The position numbers and the translations under genes were made by a program. Below, piece after piece: positions 1 to 6,800 of a stretch of 6,968 bases of DNA. Under the pieces are notes generated by a model that ran no database searches, was not told where the DNA came from, and was given only the letters and a program-made list of their open reading frames with translations. Location of the stretch: contig JAOUFP010000150.1 of assembly GCA_029858145.1 (NCBI GenBank), positions 1 through 6,968 of the forward strand. Reading direction: 5' to 3'. This stretch comes from Nitrospirota bacterium (GTDB taxonomy: Bacteria > Nitrospirota > Thermodesulfovibrionia > Thermodesulfovibrionales > UBA6898). Position 1 is the first letter of the stretch, and every line of letters starts with the position of its first letter.

Positions 1-672
1 TCAGCGCTTCGGGTACCTTGCCTTTTTTCTTTTCGCCTTTTCGGGCAGAAGATTTCCCAGCATCGACTTGAGGTTCATTTCGATCTCTTCAAGCCCGGCA
101 TTCGAGATTACTCCGAAGGGCATGACCTTTTCCTTTATCTCTATATCGACATACCGGGAATCGAGCCTGCCACTTCTCAGTTGCTCCCGCAATCTTTCCC
201 GCGTCTCCTTGTTCCGTTCCCTCTCCTGTTCGTCTATCTCGGTTCTTGAGAAGCGCGGCTGCGGCAACAGGAGATCAAGAAGCCGCTCCTCTGCGAGATG
301 TTTCGCTTTTTCCCGGATCTTTTCAAGATGTTCCTGTTTGACCATCGCAACCGATATTTCCGCAAGATCCCTGATCATCGACTCAACATCCCTGCCCACA
401 TATCCAACCTCGGTAAACTTCGAAGCCTCAATCTTCAAAAAAGGGGCGTTGGCAAGCCTGGACAGCCTGCGGGCTATTTCTGTTTTTCCGACCCCTGTGG
501 GACCTATCATAATAATGTTTTTCGGCAACACCTCGTCTTTCAATTCAGGGGAAAGCCTTTGTCTTCTCCACCTGTTTCTCAAAGCTATTGCGACCGATTT
601 TTTTGCGTCTTTTTGTCCTATGATATATTTATCGAGTTCTTCGACGATCTTTTTTGGCGTAAGATTATCCAT
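1..672 (-). CDS. hslU: HslU (ClpY) AAA+ unfoldase, N-terminal half; frame ends early at a slippery site
   Basis: HslU is the hexameric ATPase that unfolds substrates and feeds them to the HslV peptidase in the cytoplasm. Residues 1-110 carry the N-terminal AAA+ part, with Walker A GPTGVGKT at 57-64 and the pore loop GYVG at 90-93, the same numbering as in E. coli. From about residue 110 the charged, coiled-coil-like I domain begins. The frame stops at TGA (1-3) after 223 residues, while the family has about 440, so Walker B, the sensors and the C-terminal tail that activates HslV are absent from this frame. The last residues (ARYPKR) are unlike HslU, but the -1 frame past the A-AAA-AAG at 22-28 reads GKVPEAL and stays open to the edge, as expected for the I domain. 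The ATG at 670-672 lies one base after the hslV stop, with GAGGAG 10 nt upstream. Identity is certain. Whether this is a broken gene, a sequencing error or a programmed frameshift is open. Confidence 0.93.
   Translation of the reverse strand: MDNLTPKKIVEELDKYIIGQKDAKKSVAIALRNRWRRQRLSPELKDEVLPKNIIMIGPTGVGKTEIARRLSRLANAPFLKIEASKFTEVGYVGRDVESMIRDLAEISVAMVKQEHLEKIREKAKHLAEERLLDLLLPQPRFSRTEIDEQERERNKETRERLREQLRSGRLDSRYVDIEIKEKVMPFGVISNAGLEEIEMNLKSMLGNLLPEKAKRKKARYPKR
22..28 (-). other. A-AAA-AAG slippery heptamer, candidate -1 frameshift site in hslU
   Basis: Read on the minus strand, codons AGA-AAA-AAG (30 to 22) contain A AAA AAG in exactly the phase used by the E. coli dnaX -1 frameshift. After a one-base slip the next codons are GGC AAG GTA CCC GAA GCG CTG (22 to 2), giving GKVPEAL, which fits HslU. 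The unslipped frame meets TGA 18 nt after the heptamer (6 codons in between). A weak AAGG lies 7 nt upstream and could act as a Shine-Dalgarno-like stimulator. Any downstream hairpin would lie outside the window. The same pattern would result from losing one A from a run of seven. Confidence 0.5.
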
Positions 673-673
673 T

Positions 674-1204
674 CTATAAAAGCTCCTCTATGCTTATATT
701 TTCATTTGTATAAATACAGATATCTCCGGCAATCATCATTGACTTCTCGACTATCTCCCGCGCGCCAAGCTGTGTATTTTCAAAAAGCGCCTTTGCCGCA
801 GCCTGCGCATAGGCGCCTCCCGACCCGATTGCCGCAATGCCTTCTTCAGGCTCTATGACATCGCCAGTGCCGGATATGATAAAAGTATGCTCCTTATCCG
901 CTATTATGAGCAGTGCTTCAAGCCTTCTGAGAATCTTGTCAGTCCTCCAGTCCTTTGCAAGCTCGACCGCCGCCCGGGTAATATTTCCACGGTATGCTTC
1001 AAGCTTTGCCTCAAACTTTTCAAATAATGTGAATGCGTCAGCAGTCGCCCCCGCAAACCCCGCGACTACCTTGTCGCCGTACATGGTTCTTATCTTTTTC
1101 GCATTCTGCTTGAACACAGTATTTCCCATCGTGACTTGTCCGTCACCGCCTATGGCAACCTTTCCGTCACGTCTTACACAGAGTATCGTTGTAGCATGAA
1201 ACAT
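674..1204 (-). CDS. hslV: HslV (ClpQ) ATP-dependent peptidase subunit
   Basis: HslV is the cytoplasmic threonine peptidase that forms a double hexameric ring capped by HslU, related to the proteasome beta subunit. The 176-residue length equals that of E. coli HslV. The N-terminus reads MFHATTI, so the nucleophile is expected to be Thr5 (mature Thr1) after removal of MFHA. Other family hallmarks are GDGQVT at 20-25, Lys37 (mature Lys33), the AGFAG stretch at 48-52, AVELAKDWRTD at 79-89, GSGG at 127-130 with Ser128 (mature Ser124), and AGDICIYTN at 159-167. The frame could be extended 21 codons upstream to 1267, but that extension has no ribosome site and does not resemble HslV. The ATG at 1202-1204 has AAAAGGAG just upstream and is chosen. 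hslU follows after one base. Confidence 0.97.
   Translation of the reverse strand: MFHATTILCVRRDGKVAIGGDGQVTMGNTVFKQNAKKIRTMYGDKVVAGFAGATADAFTLFEKFEAKLEAYRGNITRAAVELAKDWRTDKILRRLEALLIIADKEHTFIISGTGDVIEPEEGIAAIGSGGAYAQAAAKALFENTQLGAREIVEKSMMIAGDICIYTNENISIEELL
683..688 (-). promoter_or_regulatory. Ribosome binding site of hslU inside the end of hslV
   Basis: GAGGAG on the minus strand lies 10 nt before the hslU ATG and overlaps the codons for the last residues of HslV (EEL). With a one-base gap between the genes, this indicates coupled translation of the two subunits. Confidence 0.75.
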
Positions 1205-1209
1205 ATCTG

Positions 1210-1217
1210 CTCCTTTT
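1210..1217 (-). promoter_or_regulatory. Ribosome binding site of hslV
   Basis: AAAAGGAG on the minus strand lies 5 nt before the ATG at 1202-1204. It decides the start in favour of MFHATTI over the longer in-frame possibility at 1267. Confidence 0.85.
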
Positions 1218-1293
1218 AAAACCTGTTTATCACATCGATATAATTTAAGAAGCCTGTAAGGCAGCAAATCTCAACCCTCTCCTGCCTTTCCTC

Positions 1294-1304
1294 ATTCCGG
1301 GAAT
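1294..1304. repeat. 11-bp palindrome ATTCCGGGAAT in the gap before hslV
   Basis: Perfect 5-bp arms (ATTCC/GGAAT) flank a central G. It overlaps the predicted -10 end and start point of the possible hslVU promoter, where an operator could sit. It is short enough to be chance. Confidence 0.3.
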
Positions 1305-1311
1305 TATCTCA
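1303..1311 (-). promoter_or_regulatory. Possible extended -10 promoter for hslVU
   Basis: In the 144-bp gap between xerC and hslV the minus strand reads TGAGATAAT, an extended -10 (TG, one base, then GATAAT, five of six matches to TATAAT). There is no convincing -35 at 16-18 bp, which extended -10 promoters tolerate. Initiation would fall near 1296, giving a leader of about 90 nt before hslV. No clear sigma-32-type heat-shock promoter was found in this gap, although hslVU belongs to the heat-shock regulon in E. coli. This is a weak prediction. Confidence 0.3.
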
Positions 1312-1348
1312 TATTTCACTATATACCGCCACAATAAATCTATCCTGT

Positions 1349-2233
1349 TTATTTCTCCTTTTCGTCATTTGAGAGAGGGTGTGCCTTATCATACACATCC
1401 ATCAGATGCGTTATGTCGATATGCGTGTACTTCTGGGTGGTAGACAAAGAGGAGTGCCCCAGCAGTTCCTGAATCACTCTCAAATCCGCTCCTGCCTGCA
1501 GTAGATGCGACGCAAAGGTATGTCTTAGCGTGTGGGGACCTATCTGCCCGTAGATGCCGATCAATCTCGAATACTTTACGACAATACGCCTTACGCCCCT
1601 GTCAGAAAGCCTGGTACCGCTTCTGTTAATAAACATCGCGCGGTTTTTCTTTTTCAGAAGCATCTTTTCGACCATATACGATTTTATGGCGCCGATCGCC
1701 TTTGAGCCTATCGGCAGAATGCGCTCTTTTTTCCCCTTGCCTCTGACCTTCACCAGGCCTTCCTTTGTATTCAGATCGTCAGCATTCAATTCTGCGATCT
1801 CGCTGACCCGTAAGCCGCTTGAATAGAGCAGTTCCAGTATAGCCTTATCCCGTGCATGAATAAAACCGATACCGTCAGGCTTTTCAATAAGAGAAAACAC
1901 ATCATCCACAGAGAGAAACTGGGGGAGTTTTTTCTCCGTCTTCGGCGTTGAAACAAGCTTGGCCGGATTATATTTGATGAATCCCTCTCTGCAAAGAAAA
2001 TTCAGAAAAGACCTGACAGAGGCAAGCCTCCTGGAAGCTGTCGTTCTGCTAAGGCCGTCCTTTATCTGCTGCGCGACAAATCCCCTTACGTCGATCATCT
2101 CTATATCGCCGGTTTTCCCACGAATATATTCGCTGAATGCCTCGAGATCTCTCTTGTATGCCCTGAGCGTATGCCTCGATGCATCATTTTCGATTTCAAG
2201 ATATCTGATGAATTGATCTATTTTTTCCTTCAT
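1349..2233 (-). CDS. xerC: Tyrosine recombinase XerC (Xer family)
   Basis: Xer recombinases resolve chromosome dimers at dif together with a partner and FtsK. At 294 residues it matches the usual length of about 295-300. Residues 1-85 form the SAM-like N-terminal core-binding domain, and about 105-285 the catalytic domain. The full catalytic set is visible: Arg142 in SGLRVSE, Lys166 in RGKGKKER, His234 and Arg237 in HTLRH, His260 in LLGHSS, and the nucleophile Tyr269 in TQKYTH. The ATG overlaps the trmFO stop as ATGA and only a weak AGG precedes it, so translation is probably coupled to trmFO. The family cannot be split into XerC and XerD from sequence alone; the symbol rests on the trmFO-xerC-hslVU context, which is the usual location of a chromosomal Xer recombinase. 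There is no sign that it belongs to a mobile element. Confidence 0.92.
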   Translation of the reverse strand: MKEKIDQFIRYLEIENDASRHTLRAYKRDLEAFSEYIRGKTGDIEMIDVRGFVAQQIKDGLSRTTASRRLASVRSFLNFLCREGFIKYNPAKLVSTPKTEKKLPQFLSVDDVFSLIEKPDGIGFIHARDKAILELLYSSGLRVSEIAELNADDLNTKEGLVKVRGKGKKERILPIGSKAIGAIKSYMVEKMLLKKKNRAMFINRSGTRLSDRGVRRIVVKYSRLIGIYGQIGPHTLRHTFASHLLQAGADLRVIQELLGHSSLSTTQKYTHIDITHLMDVYDKAHPLSNDEKEK

Positions 2234-3549
2234 GGCATGCCTATACTTGTAAGATAATTAGCCCAGTCCTTCATCGCCCGTTCGACGAGCAGCTGTTTTT
2301 TCAGTTTTTTGTCTTTCATCTTCAGTGCTTCTTCAGGCAGGGGGAAAAGACCGAAGTTGATATTGCTCGGCTGGAAATGTCTGCTTTCCGATTCGGTAAT
2401 GTGCCGTATCAATGCCCCGTGAGCGGTAGTGTCGGGAACTTGCGAAACGGTCCTGCCCTGCAACCGCAGGGTCGCATTTATACCTGCTAGCATTCCCATC
2501 GCCGTCGATTCAATATATCCTTCAACCCCGGTTATCTGCCCGGCGATGTAAAGGTTATCGCTCATTTTTAAGGTCAGGTCCTTATTCAGGAAAAGGGGGG
2601 AATTAATAAATGTGTTGCGGTGAATACTCCCGAACCGGAGAAATTCGGCCTTTTCGAGTCCTCTGATCATACGGAAAACCTTTTTCTGTTCAGGCCATTT
2701 CAACCTCGTCTGAAATCCCACCATGTTATAGGCTGTCATATCCTTATTTTCGGTCCTCAGTTGGACGACCGCGAACGGTTCTCTTCCGGTACCCGGATCA
2801 GGGAGGCCAACGGGTTTCATCGGGCCGAATCTCATGGTATTAAAACCCCTCGATGCCATAACCTCGATAGGCATACACCCTTCGAAAACCCTTTTTTCCT
2901 CAAAACCCTTCGGATTAACTTTTTCAGCGTCCACTATCGCGGAATAAAACTGCCCGTATTCCTCTTCCGTCATGGGGCAATTCAGGTAATCGTCTCCCCC
3001 CTTACCATATCGGGAAGCGCGGTAGACCTTCTGATAATCAATAGAATCGGCATCGATAATAGGCGCTATCGCGTCATAAAAATAGAGATAATCGCCTCCT
3101 ATGCGCTCAGAAAGCGATCCTGTGAGACTCTCTGTCGTAAGCGGTCCTGTAGCTATTACGGCTACATCGTCCGGAAGCCGAGCGTATTCTGTCCTGAAGA
3201 CGCTGATGTTAGGGTTGGCAGCTATCCTGTCGCTGATTATTTCCGCAAATCTTTCCCTGTCAACGGCCAATGCAGAACCGGCAGGCACAGCAGAGGCATA
3301 TGCCGCCTCCATAATCAGCGATCCGGCCATGGCCAGTTCTTTCTTCAGGAGTCCCGGCCCGCTGCAGAGGTCATTTGACCTCAGTGAGTTCGAACACACC
3401 AATTCACCCAGAAAGCCGGTTTTGTGTGCTTCAGTCAGTTTTTCCGGCCGCATTTCATATAAACTGACCTGCACCCCGCGCCGGGCTGCCTGCCATGCGG
3501 CCTCTGAGCCTGCGAGTCCGCCGCCTATAACGATCAATCTTTGTGGCAT
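2230..3549 (-). CDS. trmFO: TrmFO, methylenetetrahydrofolate-tRNA (uracil-5-)-methyltransferase
   Basis: TrmFO is an FAD enzyme that makes 5-methyluridine at position 54 in the T loop of tRNA, using 5,10-methylenetetrahydrofolate as carbon source and NAD(P)H as reductant, instead of the SAM-dependent TrmA. The 439 residues compare with 435 in B. subtilis. The FAD dinucleotide motif IGGGLAGSE lies at 8-16. Cys52 (ELVCSNSLRS) and Cys225 (FEGCMPIE) correspond to the catalytic Cys53 and Cys226 of the B. subtilis enzyme. The family stretches FGPMKPVGL (241-249), NMVGFQTRLKWPEQ (275-288) and YIAGQITGVEGYIES (334-348) are intact. The start gives the expected N-terminus, yet no Shine-Dalgarno sequence precedes it. 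A TATAAT lies only 5 nt upstream, and the previous small gene ends 13 nt upstream, so initiation may be leaderless or by reinitiation. xerC overlaps its stop by 4 bp. Confidence 0.98.
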   Translation of the reverse strand: MPQRLIVIGGGLAGSEAAWQAARRGVQVSLYEMRPEKLTEAHKTGFLGELVCSNSLRSNDLCSGPGLLKKELAMAGSLIMEAAYASAVPAGSALAVDRERFAEIISDRIAANPNISVFRTEYARLPDDVAVIATGPLTTESLTGSLSERIGGDYLYFYDAIAPIIDADSIDYQKVYRASRYGKGGDDYLNCPMTEEEYGQFYSAIVDAEKVNPKGFEEKRVFEGCMPIEVMASRGFNTMRFGPMKPVGLPDPGTGREPFAVVQLRTENKDMTAYNMVGFQTRLKWPEQKKVFRMIRGLEKAEFLRFGSIHRNTFINSPLFLNKDLTLKMSDNLYIAGQITGVEGYIESTAMGMLAGINATLRLQGRTVSQVPDTTAHGALIRHITESESRHFQPSNINFGLFPLPEEALKMKDKKLKKQLLVERAMKDWANYLTSIGMP

Positions 3550-3554
3550 TGGTT

Positions 3555-3560
3555 ATTATA
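3555..3560 (-). promoter_or_regulatory. Consensus -10 hexamer next to the trmFO start
   Basis: TATAAT on the minus strand is followed by AACCA and the trmFO ATG. Initiation 6-8 nt after the hexamer would fall on or beside the ATG. The best -35-like sequence, TTGGCA (3583-3588), is 22 bp away, which is too far. With the local AT richness, the site may be chance. Confidence 0.3.
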
Positions 3561-3562
3561 AC

Positions 3563-3790
3563 TTATATTTTGCTTCGGATTATGCCAATAATTATCCAGG
3601 AGGAAACTAAAAAAGATATCCAGAAGCTGACCCTGAGGACATTTATCAGGCCTGACGAGTCCCTGCCGACATCATCAGGATTGTAAAGCAAAATAGTGAA
3701 CTTCTCCCTGAAATTCCTTCCCGCATAGGTGAGAACAAGGAATGAAAACAAAAAAACAAGAAAAGGAATCGAAAAAAGCACCAAACTCAT
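3563..3790 (-). CDS. Small hypothetical protein with two predicted membrane helices
   Basis: I do not recognise this 75-residue protein. It has a strongly hydrophobic segment at about 2-22, a polar stretch with a basic start (GRNFREKF, then NPDDVGRDSSG) at about 24-48, and a second hydrophobic segment at about 51-70 ending in basic IRSKI. This is a helical hairpin layout for an inner-membrane protein. The ATG at 3788-3790 is the only canonical start: an in-frame TAA lies at 3818-3820 and there is no later Met. No Shine-Dalgarno sequence is present. The promoter at 3798-3826 ends 7 nt before the ATG. It ends 13 nt before trmFO on the same strand, suggesting co-transcription. Alternatively, the stretch could be an untranslated leader of trmFO with a chance frame. 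Function is unknown. Confidence 0.55.
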   Translation of the reverse strand: MSLVLFSIPFLVFLFSFLVLTYAGRNFREKFTILLYNPDDVGRDSSGLINVLRVSFWISFLVSSWIIIGIIRSKI

Positions 3791-3797
3791 ACTATCT

Positions 3798-3826
3798 TTT
3801 ATATTATTTCTTATACTTTATGTCAA
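3798..3826 (-). promoter_or_regulatory. Near-consensus sigma-70-type promoter in the gap after cusA
   Basis: On the minus strand TTGACA (3826-3821, perfect -35) is separated by exactly 17 bp from TATAAA (3803-3798, five of six). It fills the 37-bp gap after the CusA stop and points at the small gene, trmFO and xerC. The expected start point is around 3790-3792, i.e. at the ATG of the small gene, so the transcript would have almost no leader. This is the strongest promoter I can see in the window, and it separates the downstream operon from the efflux gene. Confidence 0.7.
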
Positions 3827-3827
3827 T

Positions 3828-6800
3828 TCATTCTGTCGCACCGGCCTTCAGGCTTCTTCCTTTCCAGAGCATATAGATGGCAGGATATATCACGAGTTCA
3901 AGAATAGTTGAGGTGATGACACCTCCTACCATAGGTGCAGCGATACGCTTCATGACATCGGCGCCGGTGCCATGACTGAACAGTATCGGAACCAGACCGG
4001 CAAGAATAACGCTTACGGTCATGATCTTCGGCCGAATCCTCTTGACAGCACCATACATGACAGCATCCCTGAGTTCAGCAATGGTATTCAACCTTCCCTC
4101 TTTTTTCCACTGTTCATACGCGAGATCAAGATAAAGGAGCATGACCACCCCGGTTTCGGCGTCTAGGCCGGCGAGCGCGATGATCCCGACCCATACCGCT
4201 ATGCTCATATTATAATTGAGCAGGTAGAGAAGCCAGAACGATCCGACGAGCGAAAAAGGAACGGCGAGAAGCACAATCAGTGTTTTTATCATCGAATTGG
4301 TATTGAGGTAAATGAGCACAAATATCACGAGAACCGTCAGCGGTATCACCAGTTTCAATCTCTGGTGGGTTTTGACAAGATATTCGTACTCACCACTCCA
4401 CTGCAGCCGGTAGCCGTCAGGCAGTTTCACCATCGACGCAACATTTTTCTTCGCCTCCTCGACGTAGCCGCCGACATCCCGTCCGGAAAAATCCACATAC
4501 ACATAATTTGCAAGAAGGCCTTCTTCGCTCTTGATCTGTGTCGGACCCTTCACAATTTGTATGTCAGCGATCTCCCCCAATGGTATCTGAGCTATGCCAG
4601 GCGTAACTGACGGGCCTCCCATAGCCAATGATACCCCTCCCATATTCACCGGGACAAGGATCCTTTTTATGCTTTCAATATCATTTCTCAACTCCCTCGC
4701 ATATCTGACATTCACCGGATACCGTTCCCTGCCTTCAACCGTCACTGTAAGATTCATACCCCCCAAAGCACTTGCAATTATCGCCTGAACATCATCGATG
4801 GCAAGCCCATATCGGGCAATCTCTGTACGTCTGGGCTTTATATCAAGGAAATACCCTGTTGTTACCCTTTCGGCAAAGGCGCTTCTGGTGCCGGGGATGT
4901 TCCTCATCGCATTTTCAACATCCATCGAAACCTTTTCCAGGACATTCAGCTTGGGACCCAGAACCTTCACCCCTACCGGAGTCCTTATTCCTGTTGCGAG
5001 CATATCAAGCCTGGCCTTGATCGGCATGGTGAATGAATTTGCGACTCCCGGTATGGTGAGCTTTTCGTTCATCTCATTTTTGAGCTTTTCCACATTCATT
5101 CCTTCGCGCCATTCAGACTCGGGTTTAAGGTTAATGACCGTCTCGAACATTTCCAAAGGTGCAGGGTCGGTAGCCGTCTCCGCCCTCCCCCCTTTTCCAA
5201 AGACCTGCGCTACTTCAGGGATTTCCATGAGAAGCTTATCCTGCAAGGTCAGCAGCCTGGAGACCTCTGATATCGATGCGCCCGGGACCGTAACCGGCAT
5301 ATAAAACAGCGTGCCTTCATCAAGCGGAGGCATGAATTCAGAACCCAGCTTCATATAAGGATAAACGGTTATCCCCATTATTATGAGCGCAAGAAGAATT
5401 ACCGACTTCTTGAATCGCAGGGCCAAACGGGCGACAGGCTCATAGATCTTTCTCAGGATTACACTGACGGGGTTTTCCTCTTCAGACCTGATCTTTCCCT
5501 TGATGAAAATTGTCATCAAGACAGGCGTCAGTGTTATGGCAAGGAATGCCGAAAAAAGCATCGCAAAGGTCTTGGTATACGCCAGTGGCTTAAAGAGTCT
5601 TCCTGCCTGGGCCTGGAGCGTAAATACAGGAAGAAATCCCACGGTAATGACAAGGAGTGAGAAGAAGAGCGACGGCCCCACTTCCTTCGCCGCATCGATT
5701 ATCACCTCGGTCCTGCTTCCAGTCCTGCCGGTATGTTCCCAGTCTTCCAGTTTCTTATGGGCATTTTCCACCATGATGATTGAGGCGTCAACCATCGCTC
5801 CGACAGCTATGGCAATGCCACTCAGACTCATAATATTTGATGTAACTCCGAGATAGTAAATGCAGATAAAAGAAATGATTATCGCTATAGGAAGCGTCAG
5901 GATGACAACAAAAGCGCTCGGCAGATGGAATAGAAATACGATACAGACGGCGCTTACCGCAATGGTGAGCTTCAGGATTTCTTCCTTCAAGGTGTCGATC
6001 GAACGGTGAATAAGATCGGACCTGTCGTAGGTGGTAACAACCCTGACTCCCTCGGGCAATGAGGGCTGTATATCCCTGTTTATCTTCTCTTTTACCCGTT
6101 CAATAACATTCAGGACATTCTCTCCGAAGCGGACAACAACGATCCCCCCAGCAACCTCGCCCTTGCCATCAAGATCCAGAAGCCCCCTCCTGATCTCAGG
6201 GCCGAGTTGCACATTGGAGATATCCCGCAAGAGCACGGGGGTCCCGAGCCCGTTCGTACCTACCACAACATTTTCAAGGTCCGCTACGCTCTTTACATAC
6301 CCCCTGCCGCGCACCATATACTCGATGCCTGAAAAATCAAGGACTCTTCCTTCAACATCGCTGTTGCTCTTTCTGATAGCCTCCATCACTTTCATCAACG
6401 GAACGTTGTAAGCCGCGAGGCGGTTAGGATCTATTGTTATCTGGTACTGTTTTACAAACCCTCCAACGCTCGCCACCTGCGATACGCCCGGGACGCTTTC
6501 GATGGCAAGTTTTATGTTCCAGTCCTGCATGGAGCGGAGTTGCGAAAGATCATGCTTTCCGGTTTCGTCCACAACCGCATAGGAAAAACCCCAGCCGACA
6601 CTGGTCGCATCAGGACCCAGCACAGGGTTCACCTCCTGCGGCAGTTTGCTCCGCACCGACTGCAGGTATTCAAGGACCCGGCTTCTGCCCCAGTAGATAT
6701 CAGTTCCTTCTTCGAAGATTACATATATAAATGAACTGCCGAGAAAAGAGAAGCCTCTCACGGCCTGCACTTTCGGTGCTGCGAGGAGGGTTGACGTAAT

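Noticed and set aside
68..679. Plus-strand open frame of 203 codons opposite hslU
   Set aside because: It lies antisense to a well-supported gene, is rich in serine and arginine in a low-complexity way, and resembles no protein I know. It is a shadow frame.
1252..1262. Inverted repeat GCCT-GTA-AGGC as a terminator between xerC and hslV
   Set aside because: The stem is only 4 bp and is not followed by a run of T on the transcribed strand.
1205..1267. Longer HslV beginning at 1267
   Set aside because: The 21 extra residues lack any ribosome site and do not match the family, while AAAAGGAG directly precedes the ATG at 1204.
3596..3606. AGGAGG on the plus strand as a ribosome site
   Set aside because: No start codon or credible plus-strand reading frame follows at a suitable distance.
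3646..3655. 10-bp palindrome TCAGGCCTGA inside the small membrane gene
   Set aside because: It is short, inside a likely coding region, and not linked to any promoter or repeat copy in the window.
4798..5304. Plus-strand open frame of 168 codons opposite cusA
   Set aside because: It is antisense to the conserved periplasmic domain of the pump and shows no ribosome site or recognisable motif.
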